Part shown: in pieces, positions 1 to 9,707 of the stretch | Numbering within the stretch: position 1 is the stretch's first letter | Layout: each line of letters starts with the position of its first letter | Source of the DNA: Epichloe hybrida | Taxonomy: Eukaryota > Ascomycota > Sordariomycetes > Hypocreales > Clavicipitaceae | Length of the DNA stretch: 64,000 nucleotides | NCBI GenBank assembly: GCA_019022495.1 | Contig: JAFEKR010000052.1 | Coordinates: forward strand, 124,001 to 188,000 | Direction of reading: 5' to 3' | Notes under the pieces: model-generated | Database searches by the model: none | What the model saw: the letters and a program-made list of their open reading frames with translations, nothing else | What the model was told of the DNA's origin: nothing | Program-made: the position numbers and the translations under genes

Positions 1-708
1 CCTAACCCTAGCCTAGGATAGCCTTAAATAGCTAGAAAGAAAAGAAAAACCTATAGGAAGTTTAATATAAAGAGAAGAAAGAGACTAGGACCCTAGGGGG
101 GGGAGAGCTCTTTTTATACCTATAGAGGGGGGGGGGGGGATAATTTAGATAACTTACTTAAAAACAAAGCATAACATAATTAACAAATCTAACAACACAT
201 AAGTAATCTTAACCTAGGACTATACTAGTCTAGGGCTATAACTACCCTCCCCTATACTAATTAAATAAAACTAGGTGCTTAGACTTTACTAGATATATAA
301 GGTAGGAATAGGCTAGAGATAGCTAAAAAGTAAGGCTATAGGAAGAGTTAGCATAAAGTAAATAAGAAGTGAATTAACACTATAAATCTAATTTACTTTA
401 CCCTAGCCTAAAGCAAAGAGACTTAGGATAGATATTTATTACACTAGAATAGGACTAGAAGGGGCTTATTTTATATATTTTTCCTTTCTTTTTTCTTTTT
501 AATAGGATAAGGCTAGCGTAAGCTAGTAATAAACACCTATAATAGGAAACACACTAAGTAGCGTAGACCTGTTACAGGGCTAGCGCTAGCCTGTACATAG
601 ACGTAAGGGGGTTTTTCTTCCTAGTATAGGGTTTTCCCTTTTAACTTAGTAGTAGGAGTACTAGTAATAGCTATCTATAGAGCTAACTAGCGTAAATAAT
701 ATATATAA
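1..708 (+). mobile_element. 3' end of a LINE (second copy), cut by the window edge
   Basis: This stretch matches 50545-51250, the 3' end of the complete LINE at 44690-51256, in order and nearly base for base, including the GGGGGGG-AGAGCTC tract near 95-110. It ends in a short AT tail (about 695-708) just before hAT-like sequence begins. The differences from the other copy are mostly C-to-T and G-to-A. No coding region is present; it is the 3' untranslated part of the element. The telomere-like CCTAACCCTA at the first base is also internal in the other copy, so it is not a telomere. Confidence 0.85.
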
Positions 709-838
709 TCTAGTCTTAGAAAAAGAAGGAATTAATAAAAGTGGGTCTAAATTGGGTCCTTATAGTTGCCTTTTACTTAGAGTTTATACTTTTTTTTAAT
801 TAGTTATAGAATTATTTCTTAAAAAGAGATATTAAATT

Positions 839-1552
839 TATTATTACTATTATTACTATTATTACTATTATTACTATTATTACTATTACTACTATTATTA
901 CTATTATTACTATTATTACTATTATTACTATTATTACTATTATTACTATTATTACTATTATTACTATTATTACTATTATTACTATTATTACTATTATTAC
1001 TATTATTACTATTATTACTATTATTGCTATTATTACTATTATTACTATTATTACTATTATTACTATTATTACTATTATTACTATTATTACTATTATTACT
1101 ATTATTACTATTATTACTATTATTACTATTATTACTATTATTACTATTATTACTATTATTACTATTACTATTATTACTATTATTACTATTATTACTATTA
1201 TTACTATTATTACTATTATTACTATTATTACTATTATTACTATTATTACTATTATTACTATTATTACTATTATTAGTATTATTACTATTATTACTATTAT
1301 TACTATTATTACTATTATTACTATTATTACTATTATTACTATTATTACTATTATTACTATTATTACTATTATTACTATTATTACTATTATTACTATTATT
1401 ACTATTATTACTATTATTACTATTATTACTATTATTACTATTATTACTATTATTACTATTATTACTATTATTACTATTATTACTATTATTACTATTATTA
1501 CTATTATTACTATTATTACTATTATTACTATTATTACTATTATTATTATTTT
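839..1552. repeat. 9 bp tandem array, (ATTATTACT)n, about 79 units
   Basis: About 714 bp of almost perfect 9 bp repeats with very few variants (a G near 1026 and near 1275, and short contractions near 885 and 1164). The + strand is practically free of G. The unit has no CpA or TpG, so RIP has no target in it. Read in one frame it encodes only leucine, which explains the spurious open frame here. It lies inside the hAT-like element. Confidence 0.95.
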
Positions 1553-1770
1553 AAAAAATATAAGAAAGAAAAGTATTTTATTTTATTAATATATTTAAAA
1601 AGCTTAAAGTACTAAGTAATTAAAAAGTATAGCTTTTTCTATAGTAATTTCCTTATACTTATTTATATTTATATTTTAGTTACTTATTTACTATTTAATT
1701 TTAATTAAACTTTAACACTAATAATATTATAAGTTAATATAATTTATTATAGCTTATAGTAGCTTATAAA

Positions 1771-1957
1771 CTATAAGCTATTATAAGCTATTATAAGCTA
1801 TTATAAGCTATTATAAGCTATTATAAGCTATTATAAGCTATTATAAGCTATTATAAGCTATTATAAGCTATTATAAGCTATTATAAGCTATTATAAGCTA
1901 TTATAAGCTATTATAAGCTATTATAAGCTATTATAAGCTATTATAAGCTATTATAAG
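1771..1957. repeat. 10 bp minisatellite (TTATAAGCTA)n, subterminal in the hAT-like element
   Basis: About 18 tandem copies of a 10 bp unit, TTATAAGCTA. The same unit is found near 35120-35201 and, inverted, at 35494-35748, each time just inside the pentanucleotide end array of a hAT-like element. It is therefore a subterminal component of that family, not a random satellite. Confidence 0.92.
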
Positions 1958-1975
1958 TAATTATTATTACTAAAA

Positions 1976-2082
1976 ATTACAAATACTACAAATACTACAA
2001 AATACTACATGTAGTGTAGTGTAGTAAAAAAATTCCCTTGTAGTGTAGTGTGTAGTGTAGTGTAGTGTAGTGCAAAGCTCTG
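1976..2082. repeat. Terminal pentanucleotide array of the hAT-like element, (GTGTA)n
   Basis: Runs of TGTAGTGTAG in both orientations around an ACATGT centre, closing with GCAAAGCTCTG. The layout is the same as the mirrored array at 35357-35470. Unlike the body of the element, it keeps many CpA and TpG steps. Confidence 0.85.
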
Positions 2083-2180
2083 TATATAACGCAGCCTAGA
2101 ATAGATAAATCAATGATAATACTATTCTTCAGGCTCACAACCTTCTTACATTGAATTCAATACCCTGTGAAACCAACAGT
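2083..2180. other. Short spacer between the hAT-like end and the truncated copia element
   Basis: About 100 bp with a more normal base mixture, including CpA. It matches nothing else I could find in the window. It is either host sequence or a fragment of another element. The copia homology starts abruptly at about 2181. Confidence 0.4.
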
Positions 2181-4112
2181 TTTAAATAAGGCTTATTAAG
2201 GAGATTAATTATTCTTATTACTATAAGTAAGTAATAGATTAGTGATTTTGGCTACGTGCTTTATAGTATATAGCTATAGAAGTTCTAGTAATTTAGCTTT
2301 AATTATTAAGGCTCTTACTGTCTTTATAAGAGTTTAACTAGCACGTTTAATAATACCTTAATAGGTAAGAACGTATAGCGTGCTAGTCTAAAGGATAATT
2401 CCTTCCTTCTAATAATAAGCTTTAAACTTCTCTCTAAGGAATTCTATTACGTTATTAGTATAAAAGCATTTAATAGTAAATCCGCTACTTATGTTCTTAA
2501 TAGTAGTCTTCTAAGCTTAAATTACTTTAATTACACTAGATCTGTTAACTATTAGAATTACCTAGTAAAAGCATGTGTGAATATTAATTATATATAAAGT
2601 GTGCTTTTTCCCTCTAAACCCTTTAGGTTTATGTTTAATAAAGTCCTAGAAAACACATAAAAGAAAATTCGTAGTGTTATTTAACTTCTCTTAATAAATT
2701 ATTTAAGGGGCCTTTAACAATAGGTAAGCTAAGTAATAGAAGTTAATTACAGAGGTAGGATCTACAAAGATTCTTACTTCTTTATATGTAAGTAGGATTC
2801 GTTCCTTCCTTACGTAACTAAGTCTCTTATACAAAAGACTAAATTTGACTTGCTTAGTAACTAATTTACTTATTAATGCTATAAAGTTATAATAAGGTTC
2901 CTTCTCTTATATAACTAGTGTAAAAACATTTAACTTCTAGTTATACTTTCTAATAACTAAGCTATTAGATATTAAGATTAATTAGTCTTTAAACCTATTT
3001 ATAATAACTCCTCCTTGCTTAAGAAGTCCTAGTGAAATTATATTAACTTTAGCCTTTAGTGTGTATTAAGCATTTAGAAGGTCTAGATATCCTTCTCTAA
3101 TAGGGATTATTATATTGCCAATTCCTTTAACTATAAGTTCCTTACTATTACTAGCTATTATTAGCTTAGTATTAATGTTAGTGTTTAAATAGGTAAACCA
3201 TTTAGTTAAATTAAACATGTGTGTGTTACACCTAGTATTAAGGATATAATCTTCCTTTATAAGGCAATTAGAAAGAGTCTAAAAAGAGTAGTCCTAATTG
3301 ATTGCTATAAGAGTAAGATTACCTCTAGCACTTATAATATCTAGGGAAGTAGTAGTCTTAGTTATTGTTATTACAGCTATGTTAACTTTTTTCTTTATTA
3401 ATTTAGGTATCTTTTCTGGATTGTTAGTTTTAGGTGCCTAAGGTAGTTTTATAAGGAATATTATATCCTAGCCTGCTGTTCGCTAAGATTTACCTAGAAG
3501 GGTTAAACTTTTTATGTGTATTAAGAAATTTATAATAACTAGTAGTTTATAATGTTATAAGAGAGTTATTATAATTATAAGAGAGGAATAATATAATAAT
3601 AGTTATGTGTTTAAATCCTAGTTATATAAAAGAATTTTTACTTTTTAGTGTGTAAGCTAAATTCTAATTAATTTAATCGTTAACTTACGTTATTAATATT
3701 ATTAGTTTTAGGTAAGAGAATAAGGTCTTTATACTACCCGACAAGTTAAGTAATATGCTTTAATAAGATATTAGGAAAACATATGTAATTATACACAAGA
3801 CTATAATAGTTAGATAAAAGGGAATAATAAAGAAAAGGGCGCGATTATAAGCGCTAGGCTTATAACCTATAGAGTGATTTAGTAGCAAAGAGTAATAAAA
3901 AGAGAAGATAATATAAAATTACTATCTAGGAATTTAATAGGCAAAAGAGAAGCTATTATAGCTTTAAATCTATAAGTAGTAAATTAAGGTCTTTAAGTGA
4001 AGCCTTTAATGAATCGTAATAATAAACACGTTCGCAAGTGCAATGTATTATCAAGCGAAGAATCTGACGATATGATGCCTGAGGCTGCGATGTGAGGCTG
4101 TGATTCTTAACA
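2181..4112 (-). mobile_element. Truncated copia element (copy B), RIP-mutated
   Basis: The sequence is collinear with the larger copia element of the window: 2181-3420 matches 23757-25000, 3421-3720 matches 44395-44690, and 3720-4112 matches 51272-51679. It is oriented on the minus strand, with its 5' LTR on the right. The whole RT and RNase H half and the left LTR are missing, and part of the gag region between the second and third blocks is deleted. Stops and transitions fill every frame. It is a dead relic. Confidence 0.85.
3868..4112 (-). repeat. LTR of copia copy B
   Basis: It starts TATAGAGTG (a mutated TGTGGAGTG) and ends TTAACA, matching the two 256 bp LTRs at 20980-21235 and 51424-51679. 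The outer ~90 bp is less mutated than the inner part. The partner LTR is absent. Confidence 0.8.
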
Positions 4113-4205
4113 CTTTCTATGCACTACCAAATTACACGATAAAAGTTATACTTGTAATTATCTAAGCTACAAGAATTATAGTATAATTTAGTAGTGCATA
4201 GAGAG
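4113..4205. mobile_element. Small fold-back / MITE-like element
   Basis: About 93 bp whose ends are inverted copies of each other: TCTATGCACTAC at the left and GTAGTGCATAGA at the right, with pairing that continues about 10 bp inward (AAATTA/TAATTT). It directly abuts the end of the copia LTR. There is no coding potential and no confirmed target duplication. It could be a MITE or a fold-back tip of a larger repeat. Confidence 0.55.
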
Positions 4206-4282
4206 TACTATTAATCCGATAATTTTAATTGGGTGGAATAAGTGGGCCGGTACGTACATGTAAGTGTAGTTTTACGGTCCTC

Positions 4283-4441
4283 AAGGAGATACCTTGTGGG
4301 TGGTCCTCGTCTCAATACCCCCTACTGCGTACACGTGGCTATCCAGCAGCTACTTAGTCATCTGCACGACCCGAGGCTTATCCGAGGGTTCTATCATGTG
4401 ACCGTTCTGTCCCTGGCTCCTTGGCCCCCGTGCTCCTGACA
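4283..4441 (-). repeat. LTR fragment related to the gypsy element at 26821, not RIP-mutated
   Basis: Read on the minus strand from 4441 it begins TGTCAGGAGCACGG and runs parallel to the 5' LTR of the gypsy element at 26821 (TGTCAGGGGCACGG...), sharing GGTCACATGAT and GACTAAGTAGCTGCT-like blocks over about 160 bp. It is diverged by many ordinary substitutions but keeps a high GC content and CpA steps. It is an old solo LTR or LTR piece from a sister subfamily. The inner boundary is uncertain. Confidence 0.6.
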
Positions 4442-4447
4442 TAAGTT

Positions 4448-4791
4448 AGGACACCAGCGTGTGAGCCACCTGACCAGGCAATGAGCCACCCTAATTAGGC
4501 ATAGTATAGTGGATCCTTGTCTAAATTCCTATCGCTGCTGATTGGCTAGAACTCTTACATAATCCGAGATAGCACGTTACCTTCGAGGCGTGATTAGCTA
4601 AGATCTATCTAAGAAAGCGGGCCACGCTAAGCCTTCTTTCTAGCGAATTAGCGCCTAGTGCTAGAACCCTAGGCCTAAATCTAATAAATTAGAGCCCACC
4701 TCCCTAATGATAGGCCCACCCGCCACGCCCCGCGCTATACCTAATTAGGGTGGCTCATTGCCTGGTCAGGTGGCTCACACGCTGGTGTCCT
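4448..4791. mobile_element. MITE with 52 bp perfect terminal inverted repeats
   Basis: The left end AGGACACCAGCGTGTGAGCC (4448-4499) is repeated perfectly in inverted orientation at 4740-4791; with one mismatch the pairing extends to about 57 bp. The 230 bp centre has no open frame of note. No transposase is present, so this is a non-autonomous DNA element. No clear target-site duplication is seen, so the superfamily cannot be assigned. Confidence 0.85.
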
Positions 4792-5824
4792 GACTTAGAG
4801 GTCCTGTGAGAGATCTCGAGGGGTCACAATCCTAACCACATAGTATTTTCCTTATAGCTCTTTAGAACTACAGGGATTATACTACACTTATAGCTACAGT
4901 AATCGCAGCTGTTAGAGAGGAACGAAAAAGTCGGGCATGTAGATTTGTAAAATAATTTGGGGGGGGGGGTGCAGGCTAGCGGACCGAACGGACCGAGCGG
5001 ACCGAGCAGACGTTTACAATGCATGGACACACACATCCGTAGTCTCGCATCATTGGTCCTCTCCTGCGGGGCTGCAAAACCCATTTGACATGTACAGTCC
5101 ACCCCCTATTTGATTTTACACGAGTACATAAGTAGGGGTAGCAGGCTAATCACATATTAAACCGAGGATTAGCGTAGCATAAGGCAGGGTAACAAGTACC
5201 TTATAATAGGTATATTTTACAAGGACTATTTAGTATCTCTTACTAGCGTAAGAACCCCTGTAGCACTCCTAACAAATCCCTCCATAATAGCTACTAGGAG
5301 CTAATAGTGGCCGCCCCGCGTGGGGCTTGTAGTCACTGTAAAATCATTCAGGGCTTACACTGTACATAGAAGGACTGCGGCTATTATCTCTTTTATCCAA
5401 CAAATGTTGTATTTATCCAACCGATGGCAAGGTATGGAGCAACTCGCAGTTTAGCCGGTCACCATGGCTGTTCTAGCACAAGCTTAGGAATCGATCCTCC
5501 GGATATTACTGGCTGGCTGGCTGGACGTCATTTTATGTATACGAGCTCGCCTCGGTTTCATCATGGCATTACTAACTTTTATGGATTACAGCGCATGCAA
5601 TCGTCCTTTTATTTATCCATCGGCATTCGTAGTTCTCCTGTCCCCGTGACTCCGGGTATAAAGAAGCTGCCTGGCCTCCCTTCCATCGGAGAGCACAGGA
5701 GGAATTCGCAGAGTGCAGAGACAAATCCTTCGTTGCCCAGCCCGCCACTCACCATCTCAACCCACCCACCGTCTGTCTGACGCCAGTCCTCGTCCGCTCG
5801 TTTCCACAACACAACACAGACAGA
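4792..5824. other. Intergenic region and promoter of the GPI-protein gene
   Basis: No supported gene. It holds a G-run (about 4961-4970), a short tandem GGACCGAGC/GGACCGAAC stretch near 4980-5010, and partly AT-enriched sequence to about 5300 that looks like leakage of RIP from the neighbouring repeat. From about 5420 the composition is normal. A C/A-rich leader directly precedes the ATG at 5825. Confidence 0.5.
5657..5662 (+). promoter_or_regulatory. Likely TATA box of the GPI-protein gene
   Basis: TATAAA lies 168 bp upstream of the ATG at 5825, in a GC-rich context and followed by a pyrimidine-rich leader. The spacing is plausible for a fungal TATA promoter with a leader of about 130 nt. 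Confidence 0.45.
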
Positions 5825-6505
5825 ATGAACACCATCAAGGCCGTGGCCCTGGCTGCCGCCGTGGCTAGCGCTAGCGCCGCGGGTATCAACGGGCGCTCCT
5901 TCACTAACGCCACGACGTCGGGTGTCGTCTACACGACCGAGGTGGTGACAGTGATGACGACGTACTGTCCCGCGGCCACGACACTCATCTTGGGCAACAA
6001 GACATACGCCGTCACCACGCCCGGGATGCTCACCATCACCGACTGCCCCTGCACCATCCGCAAGCCCGCTCCTTCGCAGCCCACCAGTGCCCTCCCCGGC
6101 CAGGACGAGTGCGCCAAGAAGTGCAACGAGGAGTACAACGCCTGCCGCACTGCGCCTGACGCCAACATGTCCTTCTGCGCGTCCAAGCTGGCCGACTGCG
6201 TTCACTACAACCCCTTCGGCGGCAACGGGACCTTTGTCGACCCCACCGCCTGCAGCGCTCAGCCCACAGGGGGCAGCACTGGGACCACGGCGGGCAGCCC
6301 CACTGGGGCCGGCAGCCCGCCCCCTGGAACCGCCCCCACCCAGCCCACCGGGGGCAACCCAACTGGAACCGCCACTGGGACGACCGCCACTGGCACTGGC
6401 AGTGGCAATGCCACTGCCACTGGAAACCCCCCGCCCTCCGGCGCCGCTGGCCCGCAGACCCCTGCCTTAGCCCTCCTGGCCCTGTGCGCCCTCGCTCTCC
6501 TTTAG
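5825..6505 (+). CDS. GPI-anchored, Thr/Gly/Pro-rich cell-wall protein (hypothetical)
   Basis: Intronless 226 aa protein, expected at the cell surface. Residues 1-19 form a clear signal peptide ([20 protein letters not shown]). Residues 35-80 carry a [13 protein letters not shown]...TLTITDCPC pattern, recalling Sed1-like and related fungal cell-wall proteins. A small cysteine domain follows (Cys 96, 100, 107, 118, 125, 143). Residues 147-205 are a low-complexity Pro/Gly/Thr linker suited to O-glycosylation, with NxT/NxS sites elsewhere. The C-terminus (about 208-226) is a hydrophobic tail after a Ser-Gly-Ala-Ala, typical of a GPI signal. The start is the first ATG after a CA-rich leader. The exact function is unknown; an adhesin, structural wall or effector-like role are all possible. 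Overlapping frames on both strands are GC-bias shadows. Confidence 0.82.
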   Translation: MNTIKAVALAAAVASASAAGINGRSFTNATTSGVVYTTEVVTVMTTYCPAATTLILGNKTYAVTTPGMLTITDCPCTIRKPAPSQPTSALPGQDECAKKCNEEYNACRTAPDANMSFCASKLADCVHYNPFGGNGTFVDPTACSAQPTGGSTGTTAGSPTGAGSPPPGTAPTQPTGGNPTGTATGTTATGTGSGNATATGNPPPSGAAGPQTPALALLALCALALL

Positions 6506-7268
6506 AGGAGGAAGGCAGAGGAGGAGTCGTCGCCTTCATTTGCTTTGGTTCGCTTATGTTCTGGGATACCTGGACTGGCTGCGATGGCCTCGGGGAAAAT
6601 AATACATGTAATGTAGAAATACGTAATTCGTAAATAGTGCCAAACAACTTCAGTCGCACTCGTTGCGTGGAAAAAGTCAAATCGGTCGCGCACACACGTG
6701 ACCCTCGCCACATTCCATAATCTCATCCACATGCGGCGGGCTGATGGGTGGCACGACGCATCCAACAAGGGAACACGAGTGTCAACTTCCGTATTAGTGG
6801 GCACACATTCTTGGCCTTCCCTTGCCTTTTTGAATCCTCTGGCCTTGTTCTGCCCTTTTTCACCTCAGCGTCAGCCGGATGACCTTTTTGGCGGCGCTGC
6901 GATCTCCGCGCCCTTGCGCGAAGGGCGGGCAACGCGAGGGAGGGGGGGGGGGCCGTTAGCCAGACAGGGTTTGATGAGGACAAAATGGCTCTTCCGACTT
7001 ATATGTTGCATGTTCCGTTCACATCTAGGACGGGATTGGCGCAACAACTGGCTGCCATGTCCTCGGATTTAAAAGTGCCGCCAAGTTCACTGCAAGACGT
7101 TGCAACCCGTCTTTCATCACCGTGATCCGGAAAAGAAGTGACGAGTATAACACCGGCTGCTGATCTCTCTTGGCCCGTCCTGATATCGGCAAATCACTCA
7201 TTAGCAAAAACACGTTAATTCCGCTGAAGTGGTGCGGGATACGTCGGGTCCTGTCTCGCCCGGCGACA
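6506..7268. other. Intergenic: 3' region of the GPI-protein gene and promoter of the GH5 gene
   Basis: No convincing gene. AT-rich 3' sequence at 6590-6640 probably holds the polyadenylation region of the upstream gene. A G-run at about 6940-6952 and a TTTAAAAG element near 7068 (about 200 bp before the next ATG, a possible TATA-like box) are the only marked features. Open frames on both strands lack coding character. Confidence 0.5.
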
Positions 7269-8875
7269 ATGGTCGCTTTCACGGCTCTACTTGGCCTCCT
7301 GGCCACCTCAACGGGAGCAATGGCCAAGTTGAAATACCTGGTGTGTTACTTTGATTTTCCTCTGAATATTTGATTTCTTCTGGGAGCCAGCGTCGTTCGC
7401 ATCCAGCTTACCAGGAACAAAACAGGGAGTCGCAATGGCAGGAATAGACTTTGGATGCGACATTGACGTAAGTCGCCCCCCCCCCCCCCTCTTGGTCACT
7501 GGTGATGTTGACCGATTGATTCTAGGGCTCTTGTCCGACAGAGAAAGTCCAAGTGCCGATTGCGTCCCTTGGTGGCGCCGATTCCGCCGGACAGATGAAG
7601 CATTTCGTGGAAGACGATGGCATGAACACGTTTCGATTATGTACGTTGGGTGCGCCTGGATTCCGAGAAAATGAAATGAAAAACTCCGTGACCATCATGG
7701 GCAAGCCATCAATCACCCATCTGACAGACGCGCGACTTTCTAGCAATGACGTGGCAATACATAACGGCCGGCCGGCCATCGGCCAAGCTAGACAAGGTCA
7801 ACTGGGCAAACTTCGACAAGCTGGTTCGGGCCTGTCTGGAGACCGGTGCCCACTGCATGCTCGATCTACACAACTTTGCTCGGTACAACGGCATCATCGG
7901 CCAGGGAGGTCCATCCGACCAGGTTTTCGCGGCCCTCTGGGCGCAAATCGCAACCCACTACGCCGGCGAGGACAGGATCATCTTCGGCATCATGAACGAG
8001 CCCCATGATCTGGACGTGAGACTGTGGGCGAGGAGCTGCCAGGCCGCCGTCACGGCCATCCGGAAGGCGGGTGCCACGTCGCAGATGATCCTCCTCCCGG
8101 GCACCAACTTTGCCAGCGCCGAGACGTTTGTTTCCAGCGGAAGCGCCGCCGCGCTCGCCGCCGTCACGAACCCCGACGGCTCGACGGACAACCTGCTGAT
8201 GGACATACACAAGTACCTGGACGAGAACAACTCGGGCTCCCGGACCCAGTGCACGTCCAATAACGTCGCGGCCTTCAAGGCACTCTCCGACTGGCTCAGG
8301 AAGAACAAGCGACTGGCCATGATTTCGGAGACGGGTGCGTCCATGGATCCCACGGTGAGTCTTTGTTTTCTCTTCTTTTTCCCCCCTCTCCTCTCCTCCG
8401 TTAGTAGTGGAATATATCCAATCAGCCGCATTTTGACACGCAAAAAAAAAAAAAAACGCAGTGCATGGCCAAGTTCTGCGAGCAAAACGAGTTCATCGCC
8501 AAGAACGATGATGTCCTGGTCGGTTTCGTCGGCTGGGCCGCGGGCGGTTTCGACAGCACGTACTTGCTCACGCTTGCGCCGTCAAAGTCGGGCGGTGCCT
8601 GGACCGACAACAAGCTGATGAGGAAGTGCATCCTCGCGCCGTTTGGGAAACCCGCCCGCGCGGGTGGCAGCCAGTCAAACACCACCACGGCCTCCTCGAC
8701 TTCGTCCTCACTCTCCGGTCAGACCTCCGTCCCGTCGGATCCCGCTAGCGCAGAGGAGGCCGGTGACGGGAACGACGGCAACAAAAACCCACACAAGGAC
8801 AACAGCTCCGGCCAAGTCAGCATTTCGACATTCGGCGTCCTCCTGGCGTTCGTGACCACGCTGCGTTTCTTTTGA
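7269..8875 (+). CDS. Secreted, GPI-anchored GH5 endo-beta-1,4-glucanase (subfamily 5-like)
   Basis: Five exons: 7269-7340, 7426-7467, 7526-7640, 7744-8354, 8462-8875; all introns are GT..AG (85, 58, 103 and 107 bp) and join in phase to 417 aa. The enzyme should cleave internal beta-1,4 bonds of cellulose outside the cell. Residues 1-18 are a signal peptide. The GH5 landmarks are in order: GIDFGCD near the start, NTFRL and TWQY (strand 2), LDLHN, the acid/base Glu in IMNEPHD (about residue 162), and the nucleophile Glu in ISETGAS (about 272). After the catalytic domain (to about 345) comes a Ser/Thr-rich linker and a hydrophobic C-terminal tail, suggesting a GPI anchor instead of a CBM. The start is the ATG giving the signal peptide. 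A C-run in intron 2 and an A-run in intron 4 lie outside the exons. All catalytic residues are present, so it is probably active. Confidence 0.9.
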
Positions 8876-9483
8876 GTCCATATCTGCCAAGTCATTCGTC
8901 TCACCAAACCCTACTCTGTATTTATTTAAAATTGTCACGGCTCAGATGACCGGTGCAGGTCGGAGCTCTCAAACTTGCCGCCCGTGAGTGGCCGCAAAGG
9001 AGCAAACGTGGTTCATCCTCTCGCCTGACGCCTTGCCTACAGGTGATTGGTTGGGACGTCGAACCGCGAGCCATCAGGAGACTCGATTATTTTTTGTAAA
9101 CGGCGATATTTTTGGATCAGATCTGGGAGTTTATGGTTCGTTTTCCTGGTCATGAACCATGGCACCACCAATCATGTATTCAGCAACTCATTCTTGGACT
9201 CATGGCTGGGCTGGTTGTGTTAATGACGGTGGAGTCATTGTTATGGCGTCTCTTCTCTTCTTTTTTCTTTTAAGCGGCGCTCGGAAATGGTCTTGGCTGG
9301 ATCGTCGCTTTGCAGTGGCTATTTCTTTCTTATAGATCCGATACCCCTGCGCAATGTTTCAAATCTTTTGTCTCAGAAAAAGTAGAGAATTTTATGCAGA
9401 CTCCCCCGTGGTTTGAATATATTTAGAACCGTCTTTCTTATCTCACAGTAACATAGCCAGACATTTCGTCTGCCGCGCTCTTT
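8876..9483. other. Intergenic 3' of the GH5 gene
   Basis: Normal-composition sequence with no supported gene. It probably includes the GH5 terminator near 8920-8940 (TATTTATTTAAAATTG). On the minus strand it would be downstream of the transporter-like relic that ends at 9484. Confidence 0.5.
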
Positions 9484-9554
9484 TCAAAATTCTCCAGGCA
9501 GCGCAATCAGTGTTCCCCCTCTTGTTGCTATCAACCCCCCGCCAATGTAATGGC
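9484..9554 (-). pseudogene. Last codons of an OPT-like transporter relic (part split by element B)
   Basis: Read on the minus strand and joined to 20476 after removing element B and one copy of the ATGGC duplication, the frame continues from ...GEGLGGVVNC through GGGLIATRGG to a TGA at 9484-9486. The end resembles the C-termini of fungal oligopeptide-transporter (OPT) proteins, which finish shortly after a GLIAGE-type segment. About 30 codons stay open across the junction, which supports one exon having been cut by the insertion. The family assignment is tentative. Confidence 0.4.
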
Positions 9555-9707
9555 AGTAGGAGGGGGGGAAGGTGCGAGGCACCGACCCACCCTCTGGCTT
9601 AAAAGCCACACAGAAAAATTTTCATCGGAAGGGCGTGGCCCTTTAATCATTATTAGAGACAAGCTATAAATTAATAAAAAGTTTGTTTTAATTGAATCCG
9701 TCTTTTT
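9555..9707 (+). repeat. 5' LTR of element B
   Basis: 153 bp, same length as the right copy. The outer ~100 bp keeps CpG and CpA steps while the inner ~50 bp is mutated to TpA, the mirror image of the right copy. Confidence 0.85.

Larger units (their letters stand above)
709..2082. mobile_element. Right part of a hAT-like non-autonomous element
   Basis: The right end reads ...TGCAAAGCTCTG, the reverse complement of the CAGAGCTTTGCA left end of the complete element at 35357. Inward from this end the order of parts is the same as in that element: a pentanucleotide (GTGTA) array, an AAATACTAC-type stretch, a (TTATAAGCTA)n minisatellite, then an AAGTGGGTC unit near 738. The left end is not visible because the LINE copy ending at 708 interrupts it. 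There is no transposase. hAT elements characteristically start CAGxG and make 8 bp duplications; the base pairs after the end here are TATATAAC, but the partner copy is outside the window. Confidence 0.7.

Noticed and set aside
1..13. Telomere repeat at the window start
   Set aside because: Only a partial CCTAACCCTA is present, and it also occurs internally in the LINE at 50545.
1024..1554. 176-codon poly-leucine open frame
   Set aside because: It is a reading of the 9 bp array; no gene structure or start context.
1771..1957. CRISPR-like regular repeats
   Set aside because: Units are directly contiguous without unique spacers, in a eukaryotic transposon; a minisatellite.
4242..4439. 65-codon open frame on +
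   Set aside because: It lies on the antisense of an LTR relic related to element C.
4824..5102. 92-codon open frame on -
   Set aside because: Crosses a G-run and tandem GGACCGAGC units; no motif or splice context.
5424..5780. 118-codon open frame on +
   Set aside because: Overlaps the promoter and leader of the GPI-protein gene; low-quality composition.
5609..6713. Long antisense and alternate frames over the GPI-protein gene
   Set aside because: GC-rich shadow frames; only the + frame has a signal peptide, a Cys domain and a GPI tail.
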